Assembly: GCF_047200635.1 (NCBI RefSeq)
Contig: NZ_JBJZOI010000010.1
Span: forward strand, 124,001-188,000
From: Saccharopolyspora_C sp047200635
GTDB taxonomy: Bacteria > Actinomycetota > Actinomycetes > Mycobacteriales > Pseudonocardiaceae
Direction of reading: 5' to 3'
DNA: 64,000 nucleotides
Part shown: positions 8,258 through 17,666 of the stretch, one piece after another
Position numbering within the stretch: position 1 is the stretch's first letter
Layout: every line of letters starts with the position of its first letter
The notes under the pieces: model-generated
Told to the model about the DNA's origin: nothing
Database searches by the model: none
The model's input: the letters and a program-made list of their open reading frames with translations, nothing else
Program-made: the position numbers and the translations under genes

Positions 8258-11200
8258 ATGGGTACGTCACCTGTGAGCTCCACGCTGGCCGAGCTGCGCG
8301 GCCGCCTGACCGAGCTGATGTTCAACGACCAGCGCAGGCTCCGCCGCCGCATCGAAGGCGCCCGCAAGATCAAGGACGCCGCCGCGCTGGAGTCCGCCAC
8401 CGGAGAGATCGCCGCCGACGTGGCCGCCGCCGAGCAGCGGGTCGAGCGCCGCCGCGCCGCGGTCCCGCGCATCGGCTATCCCGAGCAGCTGCCGGTCAGC
8501 GCCCGCCGCGAGGACCTGCTCGCCGCCATCCGGGACAACCAGGTGGTGATCGTCGCGGGCGAGACCGGCTCCGGCAAGACCACCCAGATCCCCAAGATGT
8601 GCCTGGAGCTCGGGCGGGGCGTGCAGGGCGTCATCGGGCACACCCAGCCGCGCCGCATCGCCGCGCGCACCGTCGCCGAGCGGGTCGCCGAGGAGCTCGG
8701 CACCGAGCTCGGCGAGGCCGTCGGCTACCAGGTCCGGTTCACCGAGCGGGCGGGCGAGTCCACGCTGGTGAAGCTGATGACCGACGGCATCCTGCTGGCC
8801 GAGATCCAGCGGGACCGGCTGCTGCGCCGCTACGACACGCTCATCATCGACGAGGCGCACGAGCGCAGCCTCAACATCGACTTCATCCTGGGCTACCTCA
8901 GGCAGCTGCTGCCGCGCCGTCCCGACCTCAAGGTCATCATCACCTCGGCGACGATCGACCCGGAGCGGTTCTCGCGGCACTTCGGCGACGCGCCGATCGT
9001 GGAGGTCTCCGGCCGCACCTACCCGGTCGAGGTGCGCTACCGGCCGCTGGTGGAGGAGTCCGCGGACCCCGACGAGCCCGTCGTCGAGCGCGACCAGGTG
9101 CAGGCCATCTGCGACGCCGTCGACGAGCTCGGCGCCGAGAGCGGCGGGGACGTGCTGGTGTTCCTCAGCGGGGAGCGGGAGATCCGCGACACCGCCGACG
9201 CCCTCGAACAGCTCAAGCTGCGCAACACCGAGGTGCTGCCGCTGTACGCGCGGCTCTCGGCCGCCGAGCAGCACCGCGCGTTCCAGCCGCACACCGGCAG
9301 GCGCATCGTGCTGGCCACCAACGTCGCCGAGACCTCGCTGACGGTGCCCGGCATCAAGTACGTCATCGACCCCGGCACGGCGCGCATCTCCCGCTACAGC
9401 TTCCGCACCAAGGTGCAGCGGCTGCCGATCGAACCCGTCTCGCAGGCCTCGGCGAACCAGCGCAAGGGCCGCTGCGGCCGCGTGTCGGAGGGCATCTGCG
9501 TCCGGCTGTACTCCGAGCAGGACTTCGAATCCCGCCCGGAGTTCACCGATCCGGAGATCCTGCGCACCAACCTCGCCTCGGTGATCCTCCAGATGACCTC
9601 GCTGGGGCTGGGCGACGTGGCGGAGTTCCCGTTCCTGGAGCCGCCGGACCGCCGCCAGATCACCGACGGCGTGAACCTGCTGCACGAGCTCGGCGCGCTG
9701 GAGGCGGCGGGCGCGGACGAGCGGCGTCGGCTCACCCCGATCGGGCGCACCCTCGCGCAGCTGCCGATCGATCCGAGGCTGGCGCGGATGGTGCTGGCCG
9801 CCGAGAGCAACGGCTGCCTGCACGAGACCCTCGTCATCGCCTCGGCGCTGTCCATCCAGGACCCGAGGGAACGCCCGGCCGAGCACCAGCAGGCGGCGGC
9901 CGAGAAGCACGGCCGGTTCACGGACGAGAGCTCCGACTTCCTGGCCTTCCTGAACCTGTGGAACCACCTGCGCGAGCAGCAGCGCGAGCTCTCCTCGAAC
10001 CAGTTCCGCAAGCGGTGCAAGGCGGAATTCCTCAACCACCTGCGGGTGCGGGAGTGGCAGGACCTCTACGCCCAGCTGCGGCAGCTGGTGAAGTCGCTGG
10101 ACATGTCGCTCAACGACAACCCGGCCGCGCCCGAGCTGGTGCACCGCTCGTTGCTGGCGGGGCTGCTCTCGCACGTCGGGCTCAAGGACGTGGAGAAGAA
10201 GTCCGAGCGCTCCGGGCCCCGCCAGCGCGGCGCCGGCGAGTACCTGGGCGCGCGCGGCGCCAAGTTCGCGATCTTCCCCGGCTCGGCGCTGTTCAAGAAG
10301 CAGCCCCGGTTCGTGGTCGCGGCCGAACTGGTGGAGACCTCCCGGCTGTGGGCCCGGGTGAACGCCCGCGTCGAACCGGAGTGGGTCGAGCAGCTGGCCG
10401 GGCACCTGGTCAAGCGCGCCTACAGCGAGCCGCACTGGGAGAAGAACCGCGCCGCCGTGGTGGCGAAGGAGAAGGTCACGCTCTACGGCGTGCCGCTGGT
10501 CGCCGAGCGCAAGGTGAACTACGGCAGGGTGGACCCGGAGCTGTGCCGGGAGCTGTTCATCCGGCACGCCCTGGTCGAGGGCGACTGGGACACCCACCAC
10601 CGCTTCTTCCACGACAACCGCGCGCTGCTGGCCGAGGTGGAGGACCTGGAGGAGCGCGCCCGCCGCCGCGACATCCTGGTCGACGACGAGACGCTGTTCG
10701 AGTTCTACGACCAGCGACTCGGCGCCGAGGTCGTCTCCGGCAGGCACTTCGACACCTGGTGGAAGCGGACCCGCCGCGAGCAGCCGGACCTGCTGCACTT
10801 CGAGAAGTCCATGCTCATCAACCGGGAGTCGGCCCGGGTCACCGACCACGACTACCCGGACGCCTGGCAGCAGGGCGGGCACCGGCTGGAGCTGACCTAC
10901 CAGTTCGAGCCGGGCTCGGACGCCGACGGCGTCACCGCGCACCTGCCGCTGGCTGTGCTCAACCAGCTGGAGCCCACCGGCTTCGACTGGCAGATCCCGG
11001 GCCTGCGCGAGGAACTCGTCATCGCGATGATCAAATCGCTGCCGAAGACCCTGCGCCGCAACTTCGTCCCGGTGCCCGATCACGCGAAGGCCGCGCTGTC
11101 CCGGATGCCCGCGCTGGAGGGGGAGCTGGCGGACGCGCTGGCCGAGGTGCTCAAGCGGATGACCGGCGTGACCGTGCCGCCCGGTTCGTTCGACCCGGAC

Positions 11201-12211
11201 GCGCTGCCGGAGCACCTCAAGATGACCTTCCGCGTGATCGACGGGAAGGGCGCGAAGCTCGCCGAGTCCAAGGACCTCGACGCCCTCAAGCAGCGGCTCC
11301 GCCCGAAGCTGCGCGCGGAGATCTCCGCCGCCGCGGGCACGGTGGAGCGGGCCGGGCTCAGCTCGTGGAGCTTCGGGGAGCTGCCGCGCACCTTCGAGCG
11401 GGAGCGCGGCGGCAACGCGGTGAAGGCCTACCCGTCCCTGGTGGACGAGGGCGATTCGGTCGCGGTCCGGATGTTCGACACCGAGGCCGAGCAGCGCCGC
11501 GCGCTCTGGGACGGCACCCGCCGGCTGCTGCTGCTCAACCTGCCCTCGCCCGTGAAGTCCTTGCAGCGCGGCATGAACGCGCGGACGAGGGTGGTCCTCG
11601 GCACCGCGCCGCACGGCGACCTCGGGGCGCTGCTCGCGGACTGCCTGACCTGCGCGGTGGACAAGCTCGTCGCCGACGCGGGCGGGCCGGTGTGGAGCCA
11701 GGACGGGTTCGCCGCGCTGCAGGAGAAGGTGCGCGCCGGGCTCGGCCCGGTCACGGCCGACACCACCGCGAAGGTCGAGAAGGTGCTCACCGCCGCGCAG
11801 CAGGCCCGCACCGCGCTGGCGGACCGCAGGAGCGGGATGCCCGCGGACTCGCTGGCCGACGTCTCCGAGCAGCTCGACGGGCTGCTGCGCCCCGGTTTCG
11901 TGACCGAGGCGGGCTGGGAGCGGCTGCCGGACGTGGCGCGCTACCTGCGGGCGGTGGAGCAGCGGCTGGAGAAGGTGCAGCACCACCCGCAGCGGGACCG
12001 GCAGTGGCTGGCGGAGATCCGCGACGTGCGGGACCGCTACCAGGACCTGCTGGACGAGGTCCCCGAGGGCCGTGCGCCGAGCGCGGCGCTGCTGGAGGTC
12101 GGCTGGATGATCGAGGAGTTCCGCGTCTCGCTGTTCGCGCAGTCGCTGGGCACCCCGCGCCCCGTCTCGGCGAAGCGGATCCACCGCGCCCTGGACAAGG
12201 CCGCGCGCTGA
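8258..12211 (+). CDS. hrpA: ATP-dependent RNA helicase HrpA (DEAH box)
   Basis: A 1317-residue DEAH-box helicase, close to the usual 1300 of HrpA. Seen in order: Walker A GETGSGKTTQ (from about 101), DEAH at 198-201, TSATI, the motif VI region SANQRKGRCGRV, then the HA2 and OB-like region and a long C-terminal domain of HrpA type (DUF3418). HrpA proteins remodel ribosomes or mRNA in the cytoplasm. ATG 8258 has a weak GGAACG ribosome site; an in-frame GTG at 8228 would add ten residues, but a TATCCT element at 8242-8247 lies between the two and argues for the ATG. The stop is seven bases from the end of the convergent degV gene. Confidence 0.93.
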   Translation: MGTSPVSSTLAELRGRLTELMFNDQRRLRRRIEGARKIKDAAALESATGEIAADVAAAEQRVERRRAAVPRIGYPEQLPVSARREDLLAAIRDNQVVIVAGETGSGKTTQIPKMCLELGRGVQGVIGHTQPRRIAARTVAERVAEELGTELGEAVGYQVRFTERAGESTLVKLMTDGILLAEIQRDRLLRRYDTLIIDEAHERSLNIDFILGYLRQLLPRRPDLKVIITSATIDPERFSRHFGDAPIVEVSGRTYPVEVRYRPLVEESADPDEPVVERDQVQAICDAVDELGAESGGDVLVFLSGEREIRDTADALEQLKLRNTEVLPLYARLSAAEQHRAFQPHTGRRIVLATNVAETSLTVPGIKYVIDPGTARISRYSFRTKVQRLPIEPVSQASANQRKGRCGRVSEGICVRLYSEQDFESRPEFTDPEILRTNLASVILQMTSLGLGDVAEFPFLEPPDRRQITDGVNLLHELGALEAAGADERRRLTPIGRTLAQLPIDPRLARMVLAAESNGCLHETLVIASALSIQDPRERPAEHQQAAAEKHGRFTDESSDFLAFLNLWNHLREQQRELSSNQFRKRCKAEFLNHLRVREWQDLYAQLRQLVKSLDMSLNDNPAAPELVHRSLLAGLLSHVGLKDVEKKSERSGPRQRGAGEYLGARGAKFAIFPGSALFKKQPRFVVAAELVETSRLWARVNARVEPEWVEQLAGHLVKRAYSEPHWEKNRAAVVAKEKVTLYGVPLVAERKVNYGRVDPELCRELFIRHALVEGDWDTHHRFFHDNRALLAEVEDLEERARRRDILVDDETLFEFYDQRLGAEVVSGRHFDTWWKRTRREQPDLLHFEKSMLINRESARVTDHDYPDAWQQGGHRLELTYQFEPGSDADGVTAHLPLAVLNQLEPTGFDWQIPGLREELVIAMIKSLPKTLRRNFVPVPDHAKAALSRMPALEGELADALAEVLKRMTGVTVPPGSFDPDALPEHLKMTFRVIDGKGAKLAESKDLDALKQRLRPKLRAEISAAAGTVERAGLSSWSFGELPRTFERERGGNAVKAYPSLVDEGDSVAVRMFDTEAEQRRALWDGTRRLLLLNLPSPVKSLQRGMNARTRVVLGTAPHGDLGALLADCLTCAVDKLVADAGGPVWSQDGFAALQEKVRAGLGPVTADTTAKVEKVLTAAQQARTALADRRSGMPADSLADVSEQLDGLLRPGFVTEAGWERLPDVARYLRAVEQRLEKVQHHPQRDRQWLAEIRDVRDRYQDLLDEVPEGRAPSAALLEVGWMIEEFRVSLFAQSLGTPRPVSAKRIHRALDKAAR

Positions 12212-12218
12212 CCGCCGG

Positions 12219-13064
12219 TCACGTGGCGGGGGAGACCGTCAGCCCGAGGGCGCCGGGGCCGGCGTGCGCGCCGATGATCGCGCTGGTCTCCGCGACGACG
12301 ATCCGGCGGACCTGGGGGAGCTGGTTGCGCAGCTGACCGGCGACCTCCTGGGCGCGCTCGGCGTACTGGAAGTGCTCGATGCCGACGTCCACCGGACCGT
12401 CCCCGGCGCGGGCGACGGCCTGCTGGACCGCCTTCTTCAGCGCGCGTTCCGGTCCGAGCCCCTTCACCAGCGGTTCCAGCACGCCTTCGCGCAGCACCAG
12501 CACGGGCTTGATGGACAGCGCCTGGCCGAAGAACGCCTGCGCCCGGCCGACCCGGCCGCTGCGGCGCAGGTACTCCAGGGTGTCCACGTAGATCATCTGG
12601 GTGGTGCTGCGCAACCGCTTGTCCAGCACGCCGAGCACGCCCTGGGTGCTGGCTCCCGCGGCGGCGGCCTCGGCCGCCGCGATCACGGGGAAGCCCATGC
12701 CGAGCCCGCACAGCCGGGAATCCACCACGAACACCGGCAGGTTCACCTCCTCGGCCGCGCTGCGAGCGGAGGCGCAGGTCTGGGAGAGGCCGTCGGAGAT
12801 GTGCACCGAGATGATCGACTCCGCGCCGGAGGCGGCCGCGTCGTGGTAGTTCCAGAAGAACGCCGGCGGCGGTGGGGGCGAGGTCTCCACCGGAGTTCCC
12901 TCGCGCATCGCCTGCGCGAGTTCCTCGTGCGGCACGCGGCGCTCGTCGTCCTCTCGCTCGCCGATCTTCAGTTCCAGCTGGATGACGCAGATCCTGAGCT
13001 GCTCGGCGACGTCGGTGGGGATCGAGGCGGTGGAGTCCGTCACGATGGCGACGTGATGGTTCAT
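12219..13064 (-). CDS. DegV family fatty-acid-binding protein
   Basis: 281 residues from ATG 13064. The N terminus HHVAIVTDSTASIPTDVAE and the later blocks TCASARSAAEE and VVDSRLCGLGMGF define the DegV fold, which binds a single fatty acid and, in Gram-positive bacteria, acts as FakB with the kinase FakA. No fakA-like gene is in the window. A run of five prolines (about residues 63-67) in the loop after the ETS motif is longer than usual. It converges with hrpA (seven-base gap) and is divergent from etfB. Family secure; partner and ligand inferred only. Confidence 0.88.
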   Translation of the reverse strand: MNHHVAIVTDSTASIPTDVAEQLRICVIQLELKIGEREDDERRVPHEELAQAMREGTPVETSPPPPPAFFWNYHDAAASGAESIISVHISDGLSQTCASARSAAEEVNLPVFVVDSRLCGLGMGFPVIAAAEAAAAGASTQGVLGVLDKRLRSTTQMIYVDTLEYLRRSGRVGRAQAFFGQALSIKPVLVLREGVLEPLVKGLGPERALKKAVQQAVARAGDGPVDVGIEHFQYAERAQEVAGQLRNQLPQVRRIVVAETSAIIGAHAGPGALGLTVSPAT

Positions 13065-13367
13065 GGCGTGCAGGCTAGCGCCGGATGAAAGTTTTCAGAT
13101 CATGCCGGGTCGGCCCGGTCCGGATTTCGCGACGAGGCGGCCGAGGGCGTCGCCGCGGACGTGAGTACCGTCACCGGAGGGCGTGTTCCACCCCTGGCTA
13201 CCGGCAAGTAACATCGGGGGGTGGTTGGCGTCACTGTGCCACCGGCACTGTCTCATGGCAAGGTCGAACTCCTCCGGTAGCGGGGCGATCGCGCCGACCG
13301 GAACCCGCGCGAGCAGCGCGGCAGCAAGCTAAGCCACCCGAAGTCCGCAGGAGGTCGAAGAGGACCC
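13065..13367 (+). promoter_or_regulatory. degV-etfB divergent intergenic region with a TAC-N6-GTA site
   Basis: This 303-base stretch holds no gene. At 13199-13210 it contains TACCGGCAAGTA, a partly palindromic site overlapping a possible -10 (TAACAT, 13209-13214) with a weak -35 (GTTCCA) about 20 bases upstream. TAC...GTA sites of this kind are often operators of TetR- or GntR-type regulators of fatty-acid catabolism in actinobacteria, which would suit an etf operon. The sequence is seen; its use is an inference. Confidence 0.3.
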
Positions 13368-14150
13368 ATGAACATCGTCGTCCTGGTGAAGCAGGTGCCC
13401 GACACGTGGTCCGAGCGCAAGCTCAAAGACTCCGACCACACGCTCGACCGCGAGTCGGCGGACGCCGTGCTGGATGAGATCAACGAACGTGCGGTGGAAG
13501 AGGCGCTGCTGATCAAGGAGGCCCAGGGCGGCGAGGTCACCGTCGTGGCGATGGGTCCGGATCGCGCCACCGACGCCATCCGCAAGGCGCTCTCGATGGG
13601 TGCGGACAAGGCCGTGCACCTGTCCGACGAGGCGCTCGCCGGGTCCGACGCGGTCTCCACCGCGAAGGCCCTCGCGAAGGTCATCGGCACCGTCGACTCC
13701 GTCGACCTGGTGCTCGCGGGCAACGAGGCCACCGACGGCCGCGTCGGCGCCGTGCCCGCGATGCTGGCCGAGCTGCTGGACCTGCCGCAGCTGACCTACG
13801 CGCGCAAGGTCACCACCGACGGCTCCACGATCAGCATCGAGCGGGAGACCGACGCGGGCATCATCACCCTGGAGGCGAACCTGCCCGCCGTCGTCTCGGT
13901 CACCGAGAAGATCAACGAGCCGAGGTACCCGTCCTTCAAGGGCATCATGGCCGCCAAGAAGAAGCCGGTTTCCGCGCTCAGCCTGGCCGACGCCGGGATC
14001 GACGCCTCCGAGGTCGGCCTCGCCGGTTCCGGGTCGCAGGTCGTCGAGTCGGCGCCGCGGCCGCCCAAGGAAGCCGGTCAGCGCGTGAACGACGAAGGCG
14101 ACGGCGGCACCAGGGTCGTGGAGTTCCTGGCCGGTCAGAAGCTCGTCTGA
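13368..14150 (+). CDS. etfB: Electron transfer flavoprotein, beta subunit
   Basis: 260 residues (usual length) from ATG 13368 after AGGAGG and AGAGGA ribosome-site sequences. It begins MNIVVLVKQVPDTW and carries the EtfB signature region VLAGNEATDGRVGAVPAMLAE and the AMP-binding loop. With EtfA it forms the soluble heterodimer that takes electrons from acyl-CoA and other dehydrogenases to ETF:quinone oxidoreductase. It is 27 bases upstream of etfA and matches mycobacterial fixA in the conserved gene order. Confidence 0.96.
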   Translation: MNIVVLVKQVPDTWSERKLKDSDHTLDRESADAVLDEINERAVEEALLIKEAQGGEVTVVAMGPDRATDAIRKALSMGADKAVHLSDEALAGSDAVSTAKALAKVIGTVDSVDLVLAGNEATDGRVGAVPAMLAELLDLPQLTYARKVTTDGSTISIERETDAGIITLEANLPAVVSVTEKINEPRYPSFKGIMAAKKKPVSALSLADAGIDASEVGLAGSGSQVVESAPRPPKEAGQRVNDEGDGGTRVVEFLAGQKLV

Positions 14151-14177
14151 GTCACAGGTTCGCGAGGAGGAATAGAC

Positions 14178-15137
14178 ATGTCCGAGGTCCTGGTCCTCGT
14201 CGACCACTCCGGCGGCGAGGTCAAGAAGGTCACGCTGGAACTGCTCACCGCGGCGCGCCGCCTCGGCGAGCCGTCGGCCGTCGTCGTCGGTGAGCCCGGT
14301 GAGGCCGCCAAGCTGACCGAGGTGCTGGCGTCCTACGGCGCCGAGAAGGTGTACGCGGCGGAGTCCGCCGACGTCGCCTCGTACCTCGTCACGCCCGCCG
14401 TCAACGCGCTCGCCGCGCTGGTCGGTTCGGCTTCCCCGGCCGCCGTGCTGGTACCGGGTTCGATCGACGGCAAGGAGGTCGCGGGCCGCCTGGCGGTGCG
14501 CCTCGGCTCCGGGCTGCTGTCCGAGGTCGTCGACATCGACGGCGACGGCGTCGGTTCGCACTCGCTGTTCGGCGGCACCTACAACGCCAAGGCCAAGGTC
14601 ACCACCGGCACGCCGGTCGTGACGGTGCTGCCGGGCAGCGTCGAGGCCGAGCAGGCCTCCGGCGCCGGTGCCCAGGAGACCGTCGAGGTCCCCGCGGTCG
14701 ACGGAGCGAAGAACGCCAAGGTCACCGGCGTGCAGCCCGCCGAGGCCGGGGACCGCCCCGAGCTAACCGAGGCCTCCGTGGTCGTCTCCGGTGGCCGCGG
14801 CGTCGGTTCGGCCGAGTCGTTCGACGTGGTCGAGAAGCTGGCCGACTCGCTCGGTGCCGCGGTCGGCGCTTCGCGCGCCGCCGTCGACTCCGGCTACTAC
14901 CCGCACCAGTTCCAGGTCGGGCAGACCGGCAAGACCGTGTCGCCGCAGCTCTACATCGCGCTGGGGATCTCCGGCGCGATCCAGCACCGCGCCGGGATGC
15001 AGACCTCGAAGACGATCGTCGCCGTCAACAAGGACGCCGAGGCGCCGATCTTCGAGATCGCCGACTTCGGCGTGGTCGGCGACCTGTTCAAGGTCGCCCC
15101 GCAGCTGACCGACGAGGTCGCCAAGCGCAAGGGATGA
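14178..15137 (+). CDS. etfA: Electron transfer flavoprotein, alpha subunit
   Basis: 319 residues from ATG 14178 with a strong GAGGAGG ribosome site. The C-terminal FAD domain is clear: GRGVGSAESF, then YIALGISGAIQHRAGMQ and SKTIVAVNKDAEAPIFEI. It ends the etfBA operon, followed at once by a strong hairpin. Homologue of mycobacterial fixB; the subunit that holds FAD in the complex. Confidence 0.96.
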   Translation: MSEVLVLVDHSGGEVKKVTLELLTAARRLGEPSAVVVGEPGEAAKLTEVLASYGAEKVYAAESADVASYLVTPAVNALAALVGSASPAAVLVPGSIDGKEVAGRLAVRLGSGLLSEVVDIDGDGVGSHSLFGGTYNAKAKVTTGTPVVTVLPGSVEAEQASGAGAQETVEVPAVDGAKNAKVTGVQPAEAGDRPELTEASVVVSGGRGVGSAESFDVVEKLADSLGAAVGASRAAVDSGYYPHQFQVGQTGKTVSPQLYIALGISGAIQHRAGMQTSKTIVAVNKDAEAPIFEIADFGVVGDLFKVAPQLTDEVAKRKG

Positions 15138-15146
15138 GCCCCCGCG

Positions 15147-15185
15147 CGAACGGGCCGCACCCCCTGGCGGGGTGCGGCCCGTTCG
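15147..15185 (+). terminator. Hairpin terminator after etfA
   Basis: A perfect 17-bp stem (15147-15163 with 15169-15185) and a CTGGC loop start nine bases after the etfA stop. A T-run is absent, as is common in actinobacteria. Confidence 0.8.
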
Positions 15186-15294
15186 TCGTTCGGGGCGGGT
15201 CGCCCGGCCGCGAACCTCGCCGCGGGGTCCGGTGGAGCCGCCGAGCGGCGACCCGCCCGCACCGCCGCTCCGTCGCCCGGCAGGCCGAGGGAGG

Positions 15295-15756
15295 TCAGCC
15301 CCGCGCCTCGTCGCGGCCCCGGCAGGCGAGCTTGTCGGCCCGCTCGTTCTCGGGGTGGCCGCTGTGGCCCTTCACCCAGTTCCACTCGACCTGGCCGTGC
15401 CGCCGCACCTCGGCGTCCAGGCGCTGCCACAGCTCCGCGTTCTTCACCGGCTGCTTCGCGGCCGTCTTCCAGCCGTTGCGCTTCCAGCCCCGCATCCACT
15501 CCGAGATGCCCTTGAGCACGTAGGTGCTGTCGCTGAACACCCGCACGTGCGGCAGCGGCCGGTTCAGCGCCGCCAGACCCTCGATGACGGCGGTGAGCTC
15601 CATCTTGTTGTTCGTGGTGGCGGGATCACCGCCGTGGAGCTCGCGCTCGTGGTCGCCGTAGCGCAGCACCACGCCCCAGCCGCCCGGACCGGGGTTGCCG
15701 CTGCACGCGCCGTCGGTGAACAGCTCCACGAGCTTCTCGTCTGCAGGCTCTGACAT
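15295..15756 (-). CDS. rnhA: Ribonuclease HI
   Basis: 153 residues. Cleaves the RNA strand of RNA-DNA hybrids. The catalytic carboxylates are all visible: Asp15 (FTDGACSGN), Glu53 (KMELTAV), Asp76 (SDSTYV) and Asp141 (NERAD); the tryptophan-rich basic protrusion WMRGWKRNGW is also present, as in E. coli RNase HI. ATG 15756 lies about nine bases after a TAGGTT element, so the mRNA is probably leaderless. Convergent with etfA. Confidence 0.95.
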   Translation of the reverse strand: MSEPADEKLVELFTDGACSGNPGPGGWGVVLRYGDHERELHGGDPATTNNKMELTAVIEGLAALNRPLPHVRVFSDSTYVLKGISEWMRGWKRNGWKTAAKQPVKNAELWQRLDAEVRRHGQVEWNWVKGHSGHPENERADKLACRGRDEARG

Positions 15757-16231
15757 CGGGCCAACCTAGCTGGCCGCCTCGGGCCCGGCCCGCGTCGGGG
15801 CGCGCCCCCGTGGAGGCCCGCGCCCGGACTCGGAGACCGGCGGAGCCGACGCCGACGGCGGGCGGGTGAGCACGTCCGGGCGGGTGCGCGCGGCCGGGAC
15901 GGGTGATCGGGCACCGGTGGTCCGGCACCGGGCGTTCACCGGAAGCTCTCGCCGCGGGTCCTCGGTCGATCCGCCGCGCTCCGAGCGCACGGCGACACAC
16001 CTGCCGCGCGCCGGAGACGCGGCTGCTCGCCAGCGCCGCGCCCGCCGGAGCGACCACCCCCGGCGGGGCCCACCGCTCACCGCTGGTGGCCAGGTGCGCG
16101 CCGACCGCGGCTGCTCCTCCCGCGTTCCGCGTCCTCCGGCGCCCGGCACGGCCGCGAAACCCTCGATCGGACAGGGCCGATCGGTGGACCCGGGTGGACT
16201 CGCACCGGGGTGGAGGTTGCAGGCTCTGCTG
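15757..16231. other. Gene-free divergent region between rnhA and an MFS gene
   Basis: 475 bases with frames open by GC bias only. The rnhA-proximal end holds TAGGTT (-10-like, minus strand). I see no RNA gene, repeat or convincing terminator here. Upstream extension of the MFS frame into this stretch lacks a ribosome site and family resemblance. Confidence 0.5.
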
Positions 16232-17629
16232 GTGACCGTCGACGACGAGACCCCCGGAACGGCCGCCTCCACCAGCGCGCTGTGGAGCCCGCAGCGGCGG
16301 AGCTTCACCCTCGGGCTGATCCTCGTCATCACCCTCGCCGCCTTCGAGGCGATGGGCATCGGGACCGCGCTGCCGACGATCGTGCGCGAGTGGGACGCCG
16401 AGCAGTGGTACTCGTGGCCGTTCACGATCTTCATGGCGGCCAGCGCCATCGGCACCGTGGTCGCGGGCCGGATCAGCGACCGGCGCGGGCCAGCCGTCCC
16501 GCTGCTGGCCGCGATGCCGACCTTCGCCGCCGGGCTGGTGCTCGCCGGGATCGCCCCCGGCATGACCGCGCTGCTCGTGGCCCGCGCGCTGCAGGGCCTC
16601 GGTGCCGGAGCGCAGATCGTCGCGCTCTACGTGCTCATCGCCCGCGTCTACCCGGAGCGCGACCGGCCCGCCGCGTTCGGCGCGCTCTCGGCGGCCTGGG
16701 TGGTGCCCGCGCTGGTGGGGCCGCTGATCGCCGGGGCGCTGACCGAGCACGTGGGATGGCGCTGGGTGTTCCTCGGGCTCGCCCCGCTCATGGTCGTCGG
16801 GGCGCTGCTGCTGGTGCCCTCGGTGCGCAGGCTCGGCGCCGGGGGCGGGAGCGACGGGCCGGCCTCGCCGCGGCTGCCGCTCGCGGCGCTCGGCGCGGCC
16901 GGCGGCGCGGTCGGGTTGAACTGGGGCGCCCAGCAGGTCTCCGGCAGCGGTTCGGTGACCTGGCCGGTGCTGCTCGCCGGGGCCGCGGGCCTGCTGCTGC
17001 TCGTGCCGTCGCTGCGGGTGCTGCTGCCGCGTGGCACCGGCACCGCACGACCCGGCATCCCCGCCATGGTGTTCTCCCGGGGGCTGCTGGCCGGGGTGTT
17101 CTTCGCCGCCCAGGCGTTCGTGCCGCTGACGCTGTCCGTGGTGCACGGGTACTCGCCCACCGCGGCCGGCATTCCGCTCACCGTCGGCTCCCTGGGGTGG
17201 AGCGTCGGGGCGCTGTGGCAGAGCCGCCGCCCCGAGGTGCGCCGCGAGCTCGTGGTCACCGCCGCGCTGGTGCTGGTGGCCGTGGCCGTCGCCGGTCTGG
17301 TGCTCATCGCGCCCGCGCGGGGCCCCGCGTGGGTGGTGTTCCTGCTGTGGTCGATCGGCGGGGCCGGAATGGGCATCGGCATCGCCAGCACCTCGGTGCG
17401 GGTCCTGTCGCTGTCCGAACCCGGGCAGCGCGGCTTCCACTCCTCGGCGCTGCAGATCTCCGACATGCTCGGGCAGGCGCTGCTCGTCGGCCTCGGCGGC
17501 GTGGTGGTGGCGGCGCTGGCCGGTCCCGGGTCTCCCACCCGGGGGGTGGTGGTGTTGAACCTGGTCCTGGCCGCGATGGCGCTGCTCGGCGCCCTCCGGG
17601 TGCACCGCAGCGGCCGCGCCGGTGGCTGA
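16232..17629 (+). CDS. MFS transporter
   Basis: 465 residues with about 12-14 hydrophobic segments. The MFS signature between the second and third helices reads GRISDRRGPAVPLL, and the early block LALVITL...FEAMGIGTALPTIVREW is typical of drug:H+ antiporters. GTG 16232 was chosen because it just precedes the first helix; GGAGG lies 15 bases upstream, a little far, so the start is uncertain. In mycobacteria the equivalent place between etf and iscS holds unrelated genes, so this is probably a lineage-specific insertion. Substrate unknown. Confidence 0.8.
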   Translation: MTVDDETPGTAASTSALWSPQRRSFTLGLILVITLAAFEAMGIGTALPTIVREWDAEQWYSWPFTIFMAASAIGTVVAGRISDRRGPAVPLLAAMPTFAAGLVLAGIAPGMTALLVARALQGLGAGAQIVALYVLIARVYPERDRPAAFGALSAAWVVPALVGPLIAGALTEHVGWRWVFLGLAPLMVVGALLLVPSVRRLGAGGGSDGPASPRLPLAALGAAGGAVGLNWGAQQVSGSGSVTWPVLLAGAAGLLLLVPSLRVLLPRGTGTARPGIPAMVFSRGLLAGVFFAAQAFVPLTLSVVHGYSPTAAGIPLTVGSLGWSVGALWQSRRPEVRRELVVTAALVLVAVAVAGLVLIAPARGPAWVVFLLWSIGGAGMGIGIASTSVRVLSLSEPGQRGFHSSALQISDMLGQALLVGLGGVVVAALAGPGSPTRGVVVLNLVLAAMALLGALRVHRSGRAGG

Positions 17630-17666
17630 ACCGGGCGCGGTGGCGCTGCATTACCCTGGGGCGGCG

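Noticed and set aside
8267..12184. Very long open frame antisense to hrpA, and similar long antisense frames over glgP, ligA, mnmA and ilvB
   Set aside because: GC-biased third positions on the coding strand leave antisense frames open; the translations are low-complexity Arg/Ala/Gly/Val and match no family, while the sense frames carry clear motifs.
12860..12890. Frameshift or expansion at the five-proline run in DegV
   Set aside because: The frame continues with conserved DegV sequence on both sides, so it is a loop variation rather than an error.
15757..16231. Hidden gene upstream of the MFS transporter
   Set aside because: Frames are open on both strands but show no ribosome site, no recognisable domain and Arg/Pro-rich translations typical of non-coding GC-rich DNA.
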